This document shows positions 52,263-60,486 of a stretch of 64,000 bases of DNA, piece after piece; positions within the stretch are counted from its first letter, which is position 1, and each line of letters starts with the position of its first letter. Source of the DNA: Pseudomonas alkylphenolica (GTDB taxonomy: Bacteria; Pseudomonadota; Gammaproteobacteria; Pseudomonadales; Pseudomonadaceae); the NCBI RefSeq assembly GCF_016009175.1, contig NZ_JADUCM010000012.1:1-64000 (forward strand). Direction: 5' to 3'. The notes beneath the pieces were generated by a model that searched no databases, had not been told where the DNA came from, and worked only from the letters and a program-made list of their open reading frames with translations. The position numbers were made by a program, and so were the translations under genes.

Positions 52263-53027
52263 TTAACGTTTGCCGAGGATCTTTCCGAGCATTTCCGGTT
52301 GCGGAGCGCCTTGTTGCGATTGCAGCTGCTGATCTTCGTCCAGGTAGAAAATCGCCGGTGTCGCCTGCAGCCCCAGCTCCTCGAGCAAGGCCTGGTTGGC
52401 GTCGAGCTTGGCTTGAACGTTGGCAGGGATGCTCTGCAGCGCTTTCAGCTTGCTGGCCTTGCCGGCCTGCTCGTGGGTTTGCAGGGCCTTGACCGGGTCG
52501 CTGCTGGCCAGCAGGGCGGCCGATTTGCCCGGGCTGTCTTCACGGATGATGCCGACCATGATGTGGCGCAGCTGCACCTTGCCGGCCTCTACCCAGGGGC
52601 GGGCCTGCTGCCAGAACATGTTGCAGTACGGGCAGTTGGGGTCACTGAACAGGTAGACGATGCGCGGTGCATCAGCCTTGCCGTCTGCGATCCAGTTGCT
52701 CTTCTCCATCTTCGCCCAGACCTCTTTGGCCATGGGCGCGTACACCAGTTTTTGCAGCGGTGCTTCGCTGAGGTCCTGGCCCTGTTCATCGAACAGGCTG
52801 CCGACCAGCACATGTTTGCCGTCCGGGGTCAGGTACAGGGCCATGCCGCGGCTCTGGTATTCGGCGGCGTAACCGCGCAGGCCATCGGGGGCGTCGAAGC
52901 TGCCTTTGATTTTCACGCCCTTGGCTTCGATCTGCTGCACCGCCTTGGGCAGCGTTTCGGCCATGGCGACCTGGCTGGCGAGCAGGCCGAGGGTGAGGGT
53001 CAGGGGCAGTTTTAACAAAGCGTGCAT
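52263..53027 (-). CDS. dsbG: Periplasmic disulfide isomerase DsbG
   Basis: A 254-residue exported thiol-disulfide protein with a signal peptide (LLKLPLTLTLGLLASQVAMA, cleavage near residue 23), an N-terminal dimerisation domain and a thioredoxin domain with C132-P-Y-C135 (SDPNCPYCNMFW). DsbG-type proteins reduce or isomerise disulfides and protect single cysteines from oxidation; they need DsbD-type reducing power, encoded two genes upstream. It overlaps the TlpA-like gene by 16 bp, so the three genes form one operon. Confidence 0.93.
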   Translation of the reverse strand: MHALLKLPLTLTLGLLASQVAMAETLPKAVQQIEAKGVKIKGSFDAPDGLRGYAAEYQSRGMALYLTPDGKHVLVGSLFDEQGQDLSEAPLQKLVYAPMAKEVWAKMEKSNWIADGKADAPRIVYLFSDPNCPYCNMFWQQARPWVEAGKVQLRHIMVGIIREDSPGKSAALLASSDPVKALQTHEQAGKASKLKALQSIPANVQAKLDANQALLEELGLQATPAIFYLDEDQQLQSQQGAPQPEMLGKILGKR

Positions 53028-53869
53028 GCGTCGTTCCTTGATGAGTCGGTGACAGCGGGCGCGGGTGTGCGCTCGAACGATTCCAGCGCGTGGCTGAGGC
53101 TTGCCCGTGAAAGCTCGCCGAGGTGGCTGGTGACCAGGCGGCCTTCAGCGTTGTAGAACAGGGTAGTCGGCAGGGCCATGGAGCCCACTTGTTGCGCCAG
53201 TTGCCCACCGCCGTCGAACAGCACGTGGGACAGCTCCAAGCCGGTGGTGGCAAGGAAGGTGGTGACGGTTTGCGGGGCTTCACCCTGGTTGACGAACAGG
53301 AAGGTGATGTCCGGGTAGTCATGCTGGGCCTGTTGCAGCACCGGCATCTCGCGCCGGCAAGGCGGGCACCAGGTGGCCCAGAGGTTGATCACCAGGGGCC
53401 GCCCACGGTAGGCGGTCAATTGCACTGGCGGGCCGTTGGCTTTTTGCAGGCTCATTTCCGGCAGGTGGGGGCCCTGATCGTACAGGGGGCTGGCGAGGCT
53501 GCCGAGCAGCCACAGCAGCGCGCCACTGAACAGGCCCCAGCCCAGCGGCCGCCGCAGGGTGGTGCGGCGCCAGCCCTGCCAGAGGGCACCCACTGCGACG
53601 ACGACCAGGCCCGGCCAGAGCAGGAAACCGCCGTCGCGCAGATCGACGATCTGCATCGGGTCTTCGCGGTACATCGGCCAATAGCTGAGCACAAACCCTA
53701 CGCGTGCACCCAGCAAACCCAGCAGGAACAGGGTAAACAACACCGACTCGGGGTTATCGCCGCCGCGCTTGGCCACCCGCCAGCCGACCAGGGTCGCTAC
53801 GGTCAGGGCACTGATTAACAGCAGATGATCGACGGCCATCGTCAGTGGCCCGAGGTTTACGGTCAGCAT
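53012..53869 (-). CDS. Membrane-anchored TlpA-like thiol reductase with Lgt-like N-terminus
   Basis: A 285-residue protein starting at ATG 53869-53867, which overlaps the dsbD stop by one base (TGATG). The N-terminal 125 residues hold about four helices and resemble prolipoprotein diacylglyceryl transferase (LLGARVGFVLSYWPMYREDPMQIVDLRDGG), but the Lgt catalytic SFHGG segment reads LLWPG, so that activity is unlikely. The C-terminal part is a TlpA/AhpC-type thioredoxin domain with WC168PPC171 and the cis-Pro loop ALPTTLFYN. It probably receives electrons from the adjacent DsbD. Confidence 0.88.
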   Translation of the reverse strand: MLTVNLGPLTMAVDHLLLISALTVATLVGWRVAKRGGDNPESVLFTLFLLGLLGARVGFVLSYWPMYREDPMQIVDLRDGGFLLWPGLVVVAVGALWQGWRRTTLRRPLGWGLFSGALLWLLGSLASPLYDQGPHLPEMSLQKANGPPVQLTAYRGRPLVINLWATWCPPCRREMPVLQQAQHDYPDITFLFVNQGEAPQTVTTFLATTGLELSHVLFDGGGQLAQQVGSMALPTTLFYNAEGRLVTSHLGELSRASLSHALESFERTPAPAVTDSSRNDACTLC

Positions 53870-55572
53870 CAGCCTTGACTCCGGGTCTGGGCCCACTGTT
53901 CGAGGAAGTTCTTCGCATCAATTTCACCGGTGATACGCCGGGCGCGACGCTCGTTACCTTCCGGGCCAATCCAGATCAGGCTGGGTGGGCCCGGGACTTG
54001 ATAACGCTGCAGCAGCGCGCGGCTCGAGGGCGCATCGGCGGTGACATCCAGGCGAATCAAGCGTACGTCGTTCAGCGCAGCCAGCACATCGGCGCGGGCG
54101 AACACCTGCTTTTCCATGACCTTGCACGACACACACCAATCGGCATAGTAGTCGAGCATGACCCATTGCCCCTGGGCTTTGGCGGTGTCCAGTTCGCGCT
54201 GCAGGTCGGCGGGCTGGCTGACTGTCACGAAGGCATCGCTGTGGGCAACCGTGGTCAGCGTACCGTTCGCGGCGCGCAAAGGCTGCAAGGGCTGCCAGGG
54301 ATCGTCGCCGCCCGCTGCCGCACCGATCACCAGCAAGCTGCCCCAGAACCCTAGCAGCAACGGTACAGCGCGTAGCGGCCGCCGTGCGTGCAAGGCCGGC
54401 CAGGCTGCCCAGGCCAGGGCGATCAGCCAGGCACCGGCCAGCCCCAACCACAGCGACGGTGCCAGCACCGTGCGCAGGGTGTACAGGGCCATGGCCAGGA
54501 ACACGAAACCGAACAGGCCCTTGACCAGGTTCATCCAGGCTCCGGGGCGTGGCAGGTAGCGATTGCCCAGGGTCACCAGCAACAACAGTGGCAGGCCCAT
54601 GCCGATGCCCAGGCTGAACAGCACCAGGCCACCGTGTACGGCGTTACCGCTCTGGGCGATGTACAACAGGGCGCCGGCCAGCGGCGCGGTCATGCACGGG
54701 CCCATCAGCAAGCCCGACAAACCGCCCAGCAACGCCGCACCATAAAGATTTCCGCCGCGGGTACCGTGGCCGGCGCGCTCCAGGCGGTCGCGCAGCCAGG
54801 CAGGCAGTTGCAGTTCGAACACCCCGAACATCGGCAACGCCAGCAGGATAAACAGGCCCGCCAAGGTACCGAGCAACCACGGCTGTTGCAGCCAGGCCTG
54901 CAGGCTGCCACCCAGCAACGCGGCAATCACGCCGAGAGCGGCGTACACCAAGGCCATGCTCAGCACATAGACGCTGGCCAGCGCCCAGCCGCGACGGCCG
55001 CTTACGCCGTTGCCCATGACCAGGCCGGCGAGAATCGGCAGCATTGGCAGCGAGCACGGGGTAAAGGCCAGTAACAGGCCCAACCCGAGAAAGGCCAGCA
55101 GGCTCCAGGCCAGGTTCGACTGTTGCAGGCCACCGGCCAAGGCCTGATCGCTGGCCTGTTCATCGCCAGCCTGGGTGCTCAGGGCGACCAGGCTGGTCTG
55201 CGGTGGATAACACAAACCGGCATCGGCGCAACCTTGCCAGCCCATGCGCAACTGGCCAGTGGCGGCGGCAGGCACAATCAGGTTCAGTTCGCCGCGGTAC
55301 ACCAGGGTTTCACCGAAGTACTCGTCGTGGTGGGGCAGGGCCTCCGGCAGGGCAGGGTGCTGGTCGACGGGCAGGCCGTCGAACTTGAGGCGCTTCTGGT
55401 ACAGGTAGTAACCGTCGGTGATTTTCCAGTGCAGGCGCATCTGGCCGCCTTCCAGGCGTTCGCTGCTGAAGACGAAGGCCTTGTCCACCGGCAGAAAGTC
55501 GCTCTGGGCAAAGGGGTTGGCCTGGGTCAGGCCGCTGAACAGGAGCATCAGGGCAATGAGTATTGTGCGCAT
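53869..55572 (-). CDS. dsbD: Thiol:disulfide interchange protein DsbD (DsbD2 type)
   Basis: DsbD carries electrons from cytoplasmic thioredoxin to periplasmic DsbC/DsbG/TlpA-type proteins. The 567-residue protein has a signal peptide, an N-terminal alpha domain with C-ADAG-LC (near residue 115), eight membrane helices with the paired cysteines of FTPCSLPM and MGPCMTAP, and a C-terminal thioredoxin-like gamma domain with WC480VSC483. First gene of the dsbD-tlpA-dsbG operon, divergent from a two-component system. Confidence 0.95.
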   Translation of the reverse strand: MRTILIALMLLFSGLTQANPFAQSDFLPVDKAFVFSSERLEGGQMRLHWKITDGYYLYQKRLKFDGLPVDQHPALPEALPHHDEYFGETLVYRGELNLIVPAAATGQLRMGWQGCADAGLCYPPQTSLVALSTQAGDEQASDQALAGGLQQSNLAWSLLAFLGLGLLLAFTPCSLPMLPILAGLVMGNGVSGRRGWALASVYVLSMALVYAALGVIAALLGGSLQAWLQQPWLLGTLAGLFILLALPMFGVFELQLPAWLRDRLERAGHGTRGGNLYGAALLGGLSGLLMGPCMTAPLAGALLYIAQSGNAVHGGLVLFSLGIGMGLPLLLLVTLGNRYLPRPGAWMNLVKGLFGFVFLAMALYTLRTVLAPSLWLGLAGAWLIALAWAAWPALHARRPLRAVPLLLGFWGSLLVIGAAAGGDDPWQPLQPLRAANGTLTTVAHSDAFVTVSQPADLQRELDTAKAQGQWVMLDYYADWCVSCKVMEKQVFARADVLAALNDVRLIRLDVTADAPSSRALLQRYQVPGPPSLIWIGPEGNERRARRITGEIDAKNFLEQWAQTRSQG

Positions 55573-55621
55573 CGTGAAGCCTTGGCAGTGCGATTAAGGG
55601 CCCGATCCTGGCCGGGCGCGA

Positions 55622-55638
55622 TTAACCGAGTGTTAACC
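55622..55638. promoter_or_regulatory. Direct repeat TTAACC-N5-TTAACC upstream of dsbD
   Basis: Two TTAACC copies spaced 11 nt start to start (55622 and 55633), 50-66 bp before the dsbD start. OmpR-family regulators of the QseB/PmrA kind bind such helical-turn direct repeats, and a gene for one lies at 55747. Confidence 0.5.
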
Positions 55639-55689
55639 CGAATGCGTCGATTGTCGCCCCGACCGCGACGATCAGGCCTTGGCGCGGCA

Positions 55690-55706
55690 TAATCCTGGCT
55701 TAATCC
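55690..55706. promoter_or_regulatory. Direct repeat TAATCC-N5-TAATCC upstream of the response regulator
   Basis: A second pair of hexamers with the same 11-nt period (55690 and 55701), 41-57 bp before the response regulator start. It may be the autoregulatory site of the two-component operon. Confidence 0.45.
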
Positions 55707-55746
55707 GTTTGCGCTTCACTGCCTCTTTTCGTAGCGAGACCCCACC

Positions 55747-56430
55747 ATGCACGTACTGCTCTGCGAGGATGACGACCTGATTGCCAGCGGCATCGCCGCG
55801 GGGCTGACGGCCCAGGGCATGACCGTGGACAGGGTCGCCACTGCGGCGGCTGCCCAGGCGATGCTCCAGGCCGCTACCTTCGACGTGATGGTGCTGGACC
55901 TGGGCCTGCCCGACGAGGACGGGCTCAAGCTGCTGCAACGCCTGCGCCAGCAGGGTGAGAATTTGCCGGTGCTGGTGTTGACGGCGCGCGATGCGGTCAC
56001 CGACCGGGTCGACGGTTTGCAGGCCGGCGCCGACGATTACCTGCTCAAACCCTTCGATTTGCGCGAGCTGGCTGCGCGCTTGCATACCCTGCTGCGTCGC
56101 TCGGCCGGGCGCGCGGTCAACATTATCGAGCACGGTCCGCTCAGCTACGACCCCAGCAGTCGCGAAACCTGCCTGGGCGGCGTGCCGGTGGACCTGTCGC
56201 GGCGCGAACAGGCGCTGTTGCAGGCACTGCTACACAACCGCGGCCGGGTCCTTTCCAGCGAACAGCTCAAGGACAGCGTCTACGGCTTCGGCGACGAGGT
56301 GGAAAGCAATGCCCTGAACGTGCATATCCATCACCTGCGCCGCAAGCTGGGCAACGGCATTGTCGAAACGGTTCGCGGCCTGGGCTATCGCCTTGGGCCG
56401 GCACAGTTGCCTGAGCAAGCGCAGTCATGA
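55747..56430 (+). CDS. OmpR-family response regulator (QseB-like)
   Basis: A 227-residue regulator with a receiver domain (acidic pocket EDDD at 7-10, phospho-acceptor Asp51 in VLDLGLPDEDG, Thr in LTARD, Lys in LLKPFD) and a C-terminal winged helix (LSRREQALLQALLHNRGRVLSSEQL...NALNVHIHHLRRKLG...IVETVRGLGYRL). It overlaps the sensor gene by 4 bp and is divergent from dsbD, which it probably regulates; the stimulus is unknown. Confidence 0.93.
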   Translation: MHVLLCEDDDLIASGIAAGLTAQGMTVDRVATAAAAQAMLQAATFDVMVLDLGLPDEDGLKLLQRLRQQGENLPVLVLTARDAVTDRVDGLQAGADDYLLKPFDLRELAARLHTLLRRSAGRAVNIIEHGPLSYDPSSRETCLGGVPVDLSRREQALLQALLHNRGRVLSSEQLKDSVYGFGDEVESNALNVHIHHLRRKLGNGIVETVRGLGYRLGPAQLPEQAQS

Positions 56431-57764
56431 GCCTGCGCGTACGCCTGACCCTGATCCTGGGCTCCGCCTTTGTGCTGATCTGGGCACTGGCAGCGGCCTG
56501 GATGCTGCGCGACCTGCGCTACCAGATGATGTTTTCCCTCGATCAACGCCTGGTCGCCTCGGCACGCATGGTCGCCGGCCTGATCGATCAGTTGCCGCAG
56601 CCGCTGGTGGCCCGGGGCGAAGGCACGCAACTGAGCGCCGACCAGCTCAGCGTGCCGGATGGCATGGCCTGCCAGGTCAGTTCCTTGCGCGGCGAGATCA
56701 TCGCCCGCAACCATAACCAGGAACACACCCTCGAAGACGACCGCAGCGGTTTTCGCGACCAGACCATTGAAGGCGCCCGCTGGCGCACCTTTACCTATTA
56801 CCGCGGTGATGTCCGTATCACTACGGCCGATCGCCACCAGGAGCGCGAAGCGCTGAACCGTTCGATCCTGCTGGCCGCCTCGGCACCGGTGCTGGTGGCG
56901 CTGCTCGGCAGCCTGGGGCTGTTGTGGATTGGTATAGGCAAGGGCCTGGCACCGCTCAACCGCATGCGTGATGCCTTGCGCCGGCGCAGTCCGGATGCGG
57001 TCGAGCCGTTGCAGGTGCGCGCCTTGCCCAGCGAGTTGCAGCCGCTGCTGGATACCCAGAACCAGCTGTTCTTGCGCATTGCCCAGACCATCGAACGCGA
57101 ACGCCGGCTGACCGATGACGCCGCCCATGAACTGCGTACCCCTCTCACCGCGATAAAGACCCACCTGCAAGTGGCGCAAATGACCGACGGCGCGGCCCGC
57201 GAACAAGCCCTGGCGCATGCCGAGCAAGGTGCCGACCGCATGCACCGGACCCTTGAACAGCTGCTGCTGTTGGCGCGGGTCGAAGGCAGCCTGTCGTTCG
57301 AAGACGGCGTGCAGTGCAGCGCCGAGCAGGTGGCGCGCCAGGCCATTCAGGACACTGGGCTCGGCAATTCGCAACGTATCGACCTGCAGGTGGCGCCGGA
57401 GGCTGCCCAGGCGTACCTGGGCATGCCTTCGCCACTGGCGGTGACCGCCTTGCGCAACTTGCTGGACAACGCCTTGCGCCATAACCAGGGCACGGCCCCG
57501 GTGGAGTTGATGGTGAAGCTGGAAAAAGGTCGTGTAGCCTTCACCGTACGCGATCACGGGCCGGGGATAGCCGAGGAGGACCTCGAACACCTCACCGAGC
57601 GATTCTGGCGTACGGGCCAGAGCGGCGGCTGCGGATTGGGCCTGGCCATCGTCCAGGCGATTGTCCAGCGCTGCGCCGGCTCGCTGCGCTTCGACAGTCG
57701 CGCCGATGGTTTGCGCGTGCTGCTGCAGATTCCTGTGCGCAGTACCTCGACTCGGTTGGGGTAA
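56427..57764 (+). CDS. Sensor histidine kinase (QseC-like)
   Basis: A 445-residue membrane kinase: helix 1 at about 8-27, a periplasmic domain of about 120 residues, helix 2 at about 146-168, a HAMP-like linker, the H-box with phospho-acceptor His234 (DDAAHELRTPLTAIKTH), then N (LRNLLDNALRHN) and G boxes (DHGPGI, GGCGLGLAIVQAI). It forms an ATGA overlap with the response regulator. Proximity to the dsb genes suggests it senses an envelope redox or metal signal, but this is inference. Confidence 0.93.
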   Translation: MSLRVRLTLILGSAFVLIWALAAAWMLRDLRYQMMFSLDQRLVASARMVAGLIDQLPQPLVARGEGTQLSADQLSVPDGMACQVSSLRGEIIARNHNQEHTLEDDRSGFRDQTIEGARWRTFTYYRGDVRITTADRHQEREALNRSILLAASAPVLVALLGSLGLLWIGIGKGLAPLNRMRDALRRRSPDAVEPLQVRALPSELQPLLDTQNQLFLRIAQTIERERRLTDDAAHELRTPLTAIKTHLQVAQMTDGAAREQALAHAEQGADRMHRTLEQLLLLARVEGSLSFEDGVQCSAEQVARQAIQDTGLGNSQRIDLQVAPEAAQAYLGMPSPLAVTALRNLLDNALRHNQGTAPVELMVKLEKGRVAFTVRDHGPGIAEEDLEHLTERFWRTGQSGGCGLGLAIVQAIVQRCAGSLRFDSRADGLRVLLQIPVRSTSTRLG

Positions 57765-57799
57765 TTGTGGAAAAACCACGGCCTGGTCGTTGAATCGGC

Positions 57800-57823
57800 T
57801 AAATCCTCGCAACGCTGAAGCGT
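57800..57823 (+). promoter_or_regulatory. PvdS-type promoter of pvdH
   Basis: TAAAT (57800-57804), 16 bp, CGT (57821-57823), preceded by GC: a perfect iron-starvation box 83 bp before the pvdH start. Confidence 0.88.
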
Positions 57824-57905
57824 TTTTCAAGCGATAACAACCCGGCACACATCTGCTTACAGGCGCGTGCCGGGCACATCCGCTTGCTTGCGAGGGTTCT
57901 TCCCG

Positions 57906-59318
57906 ATGTCAGTCGCTATCAGCCTTGCCCAGCCGTTGCCGGCGTCTTCGGACGCGGCCACCGCCGAAACGCTTTACCACTTTGAACAGACGCCCTTGCT
58001 GGCCCGGCAAGCGCAGCAGGAGTCGAATGCGCGCAGCTACCCGCGGCGCATTCCACTGGCACTGAAAAAAGCCCGCGGCCTGTATGTCGAAGATGTCGAA
58101 GGCCGGCAGTTCATTGACTGCCTGGCCGGGGCCGGGACTCTGGCGCTCGGGCACAATCACCCGGTGGTGATCGAGGCCATCCAGCAGGTGCTGGCTGATG
58201 AGCTGCCGCTGCACACCCTCGACCTCACCACCCCGGTCAAGGACCAGTTCGTTCAGGACCTGTTCGGGATACTGCCAGCTGCCTTGCGTGACGATGCGAA
58301 GATCCAGTTTTGCGGGCCGACCGGCACCGATGCGGTGGAAGCTGCCCTGAAACTGGTGCGTACAGCCACCGGGCGCTCAACGGTGTTGTCGTTCCAGGGC
58401 GGCTATCACGGCATGTCCCAGGGGGCGCTGAGCCTGATGGGCAGCCTGGCACCGAAGAAACCGCTGGCCGCGTTGCTGGGCAATGGCGTGCAGTTTCTGC
58501 CGTACCCCTATGATTACCGCTGCCCGTTTGGCCTGGGTGGCACGGCGGGCATCAAGGTCAACCTGCACTACCTGGAGAATCTGCTGAATGACCCGGAAAG
58601 CGGTGTGCAGCTGCCGGCGGCAGTCATCGTCGAGGCCGTGCAGGGCGAGGGCGGGGTGATTCCGGCAGATATCGAATGGTTGCGCGGCGTGCGACGCATC
58701 ACCGAGAAGGCCGGGGTAGCGTTGATCGTTGATGAGATCCAGAGCGGGTTCGCCCGCACCGGCAAAATGTTCGCCTTCGAGCACGCTGGCATCGTTCCCG
58801 ATGTGGTGGTGATGTCCAAGGCCATTGGCGGTAGCCTGCCGCTGGCGGTGGTGGTGTATCGGCAGTGGCTCGATACCTGGCAGCCCGGCGCGCATGCCGG
58901 AACCTTCCGCGGCAACCAGATGGCCATGGCGGCGGGGTCGGCGGTGATCCGCTATCTGGTCGAGCACGATCTGTGTGCCCATGCCCAGGCCATGGGCGAA
59001 CGCTTGAGAGAACACTTGCGCCGCTTGCAGCAGAATTTCCCGCAGTTGGGCGATATTCGTGGGCGTGGCCTGATGTTGGGGGTCGAGCTGGTTGATCCGG
59101 ACAGTGCCCGGGATGCGCTGGGACATCCGGCCGCGTGCCCGCACCTGGCGCCACGGGTGCAACGCGAATGCCTCAAGCGTGGATTGATCCTGGAGCTGGG
59201 CGGGCGCCAGGGGGCGGTGGTGCGTTTCCTGCCGCCTTTGGTCATCACGGCGCAGCAGATCGACGAGGTGGCCGAGCGCTTCGCCCGGGCGCTGGCGGCA
59301 GCGGTGGCAAACCGTTGA
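57906..59318 (+). CDS. pvdH: Diaminobutyrate-2-oxoglutarate aminotransferase PvdH
   Basis: PvdH makes L-2,4-diaminobutyrate from aspartate semialdehyde and glutamate; PvdL module A3 uses this residue. The 470-residue class III aminotransferase (ATG 57906, GAGGG upstream) has the PLP-phosphate segment CGPTGTDAVEAALKL, GGYHGMSQGAL, the VDEIQSGFARTGK motif and the Schiff-base Lys305 in MSKAIGGSLP. It is preceded by a perfect PvdS box and converges with the flavoprotein gene. Confidence 0.95.
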   Translation: MSVAISLAQPLPASSDAATAETLYHFEQTPLLARQAQQESNARSYPRRIPLALKKARGLYVEDVEGRQFIDCLAGAGTLALGHNHPVVIEAIQQVLADELPLHTLDLTTPVKDQFVQDLFGILPAALRDDAKIQFCGPTGTDAVEAALKLVRTATGRSTVLSFQGGYHGMSQGALSLMGSLAPKKPLAALLGNGVQFLPYPYDYRCPFGLGGTAGIKVNLHYLENLLNDPESGVQLPAAVIVEAVQGEGGVIPADIEWLRGVRRITEKAGVALIVDEIQSGFARTGKMFAFEHAGIVPDVVVMSKAIGGSLPLAVVVYRQWLDTWQPGAHAGTFRGNQMAMAAGSAVIRYLVEHDLCAHAQAMGERLREHLRRLQQNFPQLGDIRGRGLMLGVELVDPDSARDALGHPAACPHLAPRVQRECLKRGLILELGGRQGAVVRFLPPLVITAQQIDEVAERFARALAAAVANR

Positions 59319-59341
59319 GGGCGTGATTCGTTGATGCGTGA

Positions 59342-59362
59342 GCCCGGTGCACTGCATCGGGC
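59342..59362. terminator. Hairpin between pvdH and the convergent SIP gene
   Basis: GCCCG (59342-59346) pairs with CGGGC (59358-59362) around a GTGCACTGCAT loop region, in a 53-bp gap between two gene ends. Probable bidirectional terminator, though without a long T-tract. Confidence 0.45.
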
Positions 59363-59371
59363 CCACGTCAG

Positions 59372-60343
59372 TCAGTCGAAGGTGCGTCCGGCGCGCCAAT
59401 AGCCCATCAGGGTCAGTGCCTTGCGGTCCAGGCCGCGGTCGGTGATCAGGTAGCGGCGAATACGCATTACCGCTGCGGATTCACCGGCAATCCAGGCATG
59501 AAACTCACCGCTGTCGGGTGCGGCGCACTCCCAGAGAATCTGCTGCTCTATATCCACGTCCTCAAGCCCCGCAGTACAACCCGGATGATCCTGAACGCGC
59601 GGCAGCCGCGCCAGCTCGCACACCGCCTGCAGCATCGCTTCGCCGTGATCGCCATTGAGCAGGTCGCGGGGTAGCCAGTTCAGCTCGGTCGCTGCGCTGC
59701 AGGTGAGGTCGATACAGTCCTGTTCATCGGGCACTTCGATGAACGCTTGAACAGGCACGTCGGCATACGCCAGCGCCATGTGTTCGAGGATGCCGGCGAT
59801 CGCCGGCAGCGCCGTTTCGTCCCCCACCAGCAACAGCGACCGCAGGTCTTTGGGCGGTCGCCACTCGTAGCCACCAGGGTCGCCCTCGAAGGCGAAGTCG
59901 GGCGCGACGATCTGCAGGCGATCACCAATGCAGGCGCGTGTCGCCCAGGCCGAGGCGGGGCCATTGACGCCGTGCAGGACAAAGTCGACATCCACTTCCC
60001 GAACTTCACGGCGCAGGTTGCGAATGGTGTAGGTACGCATCGGCGGACAGCTCAGGGCATCGAGCCCCCGCCTGGCCTGTTGCCAGGCACCGTCCTTGGG
60101 CAAGCGCGGTGGCTGGCCATCGGCACTGGGGAAAAAGATCTTGATGCGCTGGTCGGCCGCCAGAGTGTGCATCTGCGCGACATCGTCACCGCTAAACACG
60201 TAACGGGCGAGCGACGGGCTAAGGGCAATGATCGCCTTGAGCTGGACATCGAACAGGCGATAAGCGCTGGGTTTGGCCGGCTTGCCAACCAGCTTGCGCA
60301 GGCCGTGGCCCAGGGCGCTGGCGAGGGACGCGGGGGAGGACAT
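59372..60343 (-). CDS. Siderophore-interacting FAD protein (ViuB/SIP family)
   Basis: A 323-residue cytoplasmic flavoprotein. It has the FAD-binding RTYTIRNLRRE motif (about residue 103), the NAD(P)H-binding LLLVGDETALPAIAGIL segment, and the C-terminal GYWRAG signature of the SIP family, which reduces ferric siderophores to release iron. It is divergent from pvdP, and its own promoter has a TAATT-N16-CGT element, so it is probably made with pyoverdine. Most known pyoverdine systems reduce iron in the periplasm, so its substrate here is open. Confidence 0.92.
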   Translation of the reverse strand: MSSPASLASALGHGLRKLVGKPAKPSAYRLFDVQLKAIIALSPSLARYVFSGDDVAQMHTLAADQRIKIFFPSADGQPPRLPKDGAWQQARRGLDALSCPPMRTYTIRNLRREVREVDVDFVLHGVNGPASAWATRACIGDRLQIVAPDFAFEGDPGGYEWRPPKDLRSLLLVGDETALPAIAGILEHMALAYADVPVQAFIEVPDEQDCIDLTCSAATELNWLPRDLLNGDHGEAMLQAVCELARLPRVQDHPGCTAGLEDVDIEQQILWECAAPDSGEFHAWIAGESAAVMRIRRYLITDRGLDRKALTLMGYWRAGRTFD

Positions 60344-60375
60344 GAGAAGACCCTTTCAAGGAATACAGCTGAGAG

Positions 60376-60399
60376 ACGAATCCCGACGTCGCTGAATTA
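60376..60399 (-). promoter_or_regulatory. PvdS-type promoter of the SIP gene
   Basis: On the minus strand TAATT (60399-60395), 16 bp, CGT (60378-60376), 33 bp before the start codon. It is the same one-base variant as the pvdL promoter. Confidence 0.68.
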
Positions 60400-60417
60400 A
60401 CCTCGGCTGTGCCGCCT

Positions 60418-60441
60418 TAAATTTCCCGCCTCAGGATACGT
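60418..60441 (+). promoter_or_regulatory. PvdS-type promoter of pvdP
   Basis: TAAAT (60418-60422), 16 bp, CGT (60439-60441): a perfect iron-starvation box 46 bp before the pvdP start, back to back with the SIP promoter. Confidence 0.88.
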
Positions 60442-60486
60442 CCTAGCTTGGATAAAGCCTGCTTCATGGCGGATACGGGTAGGACA

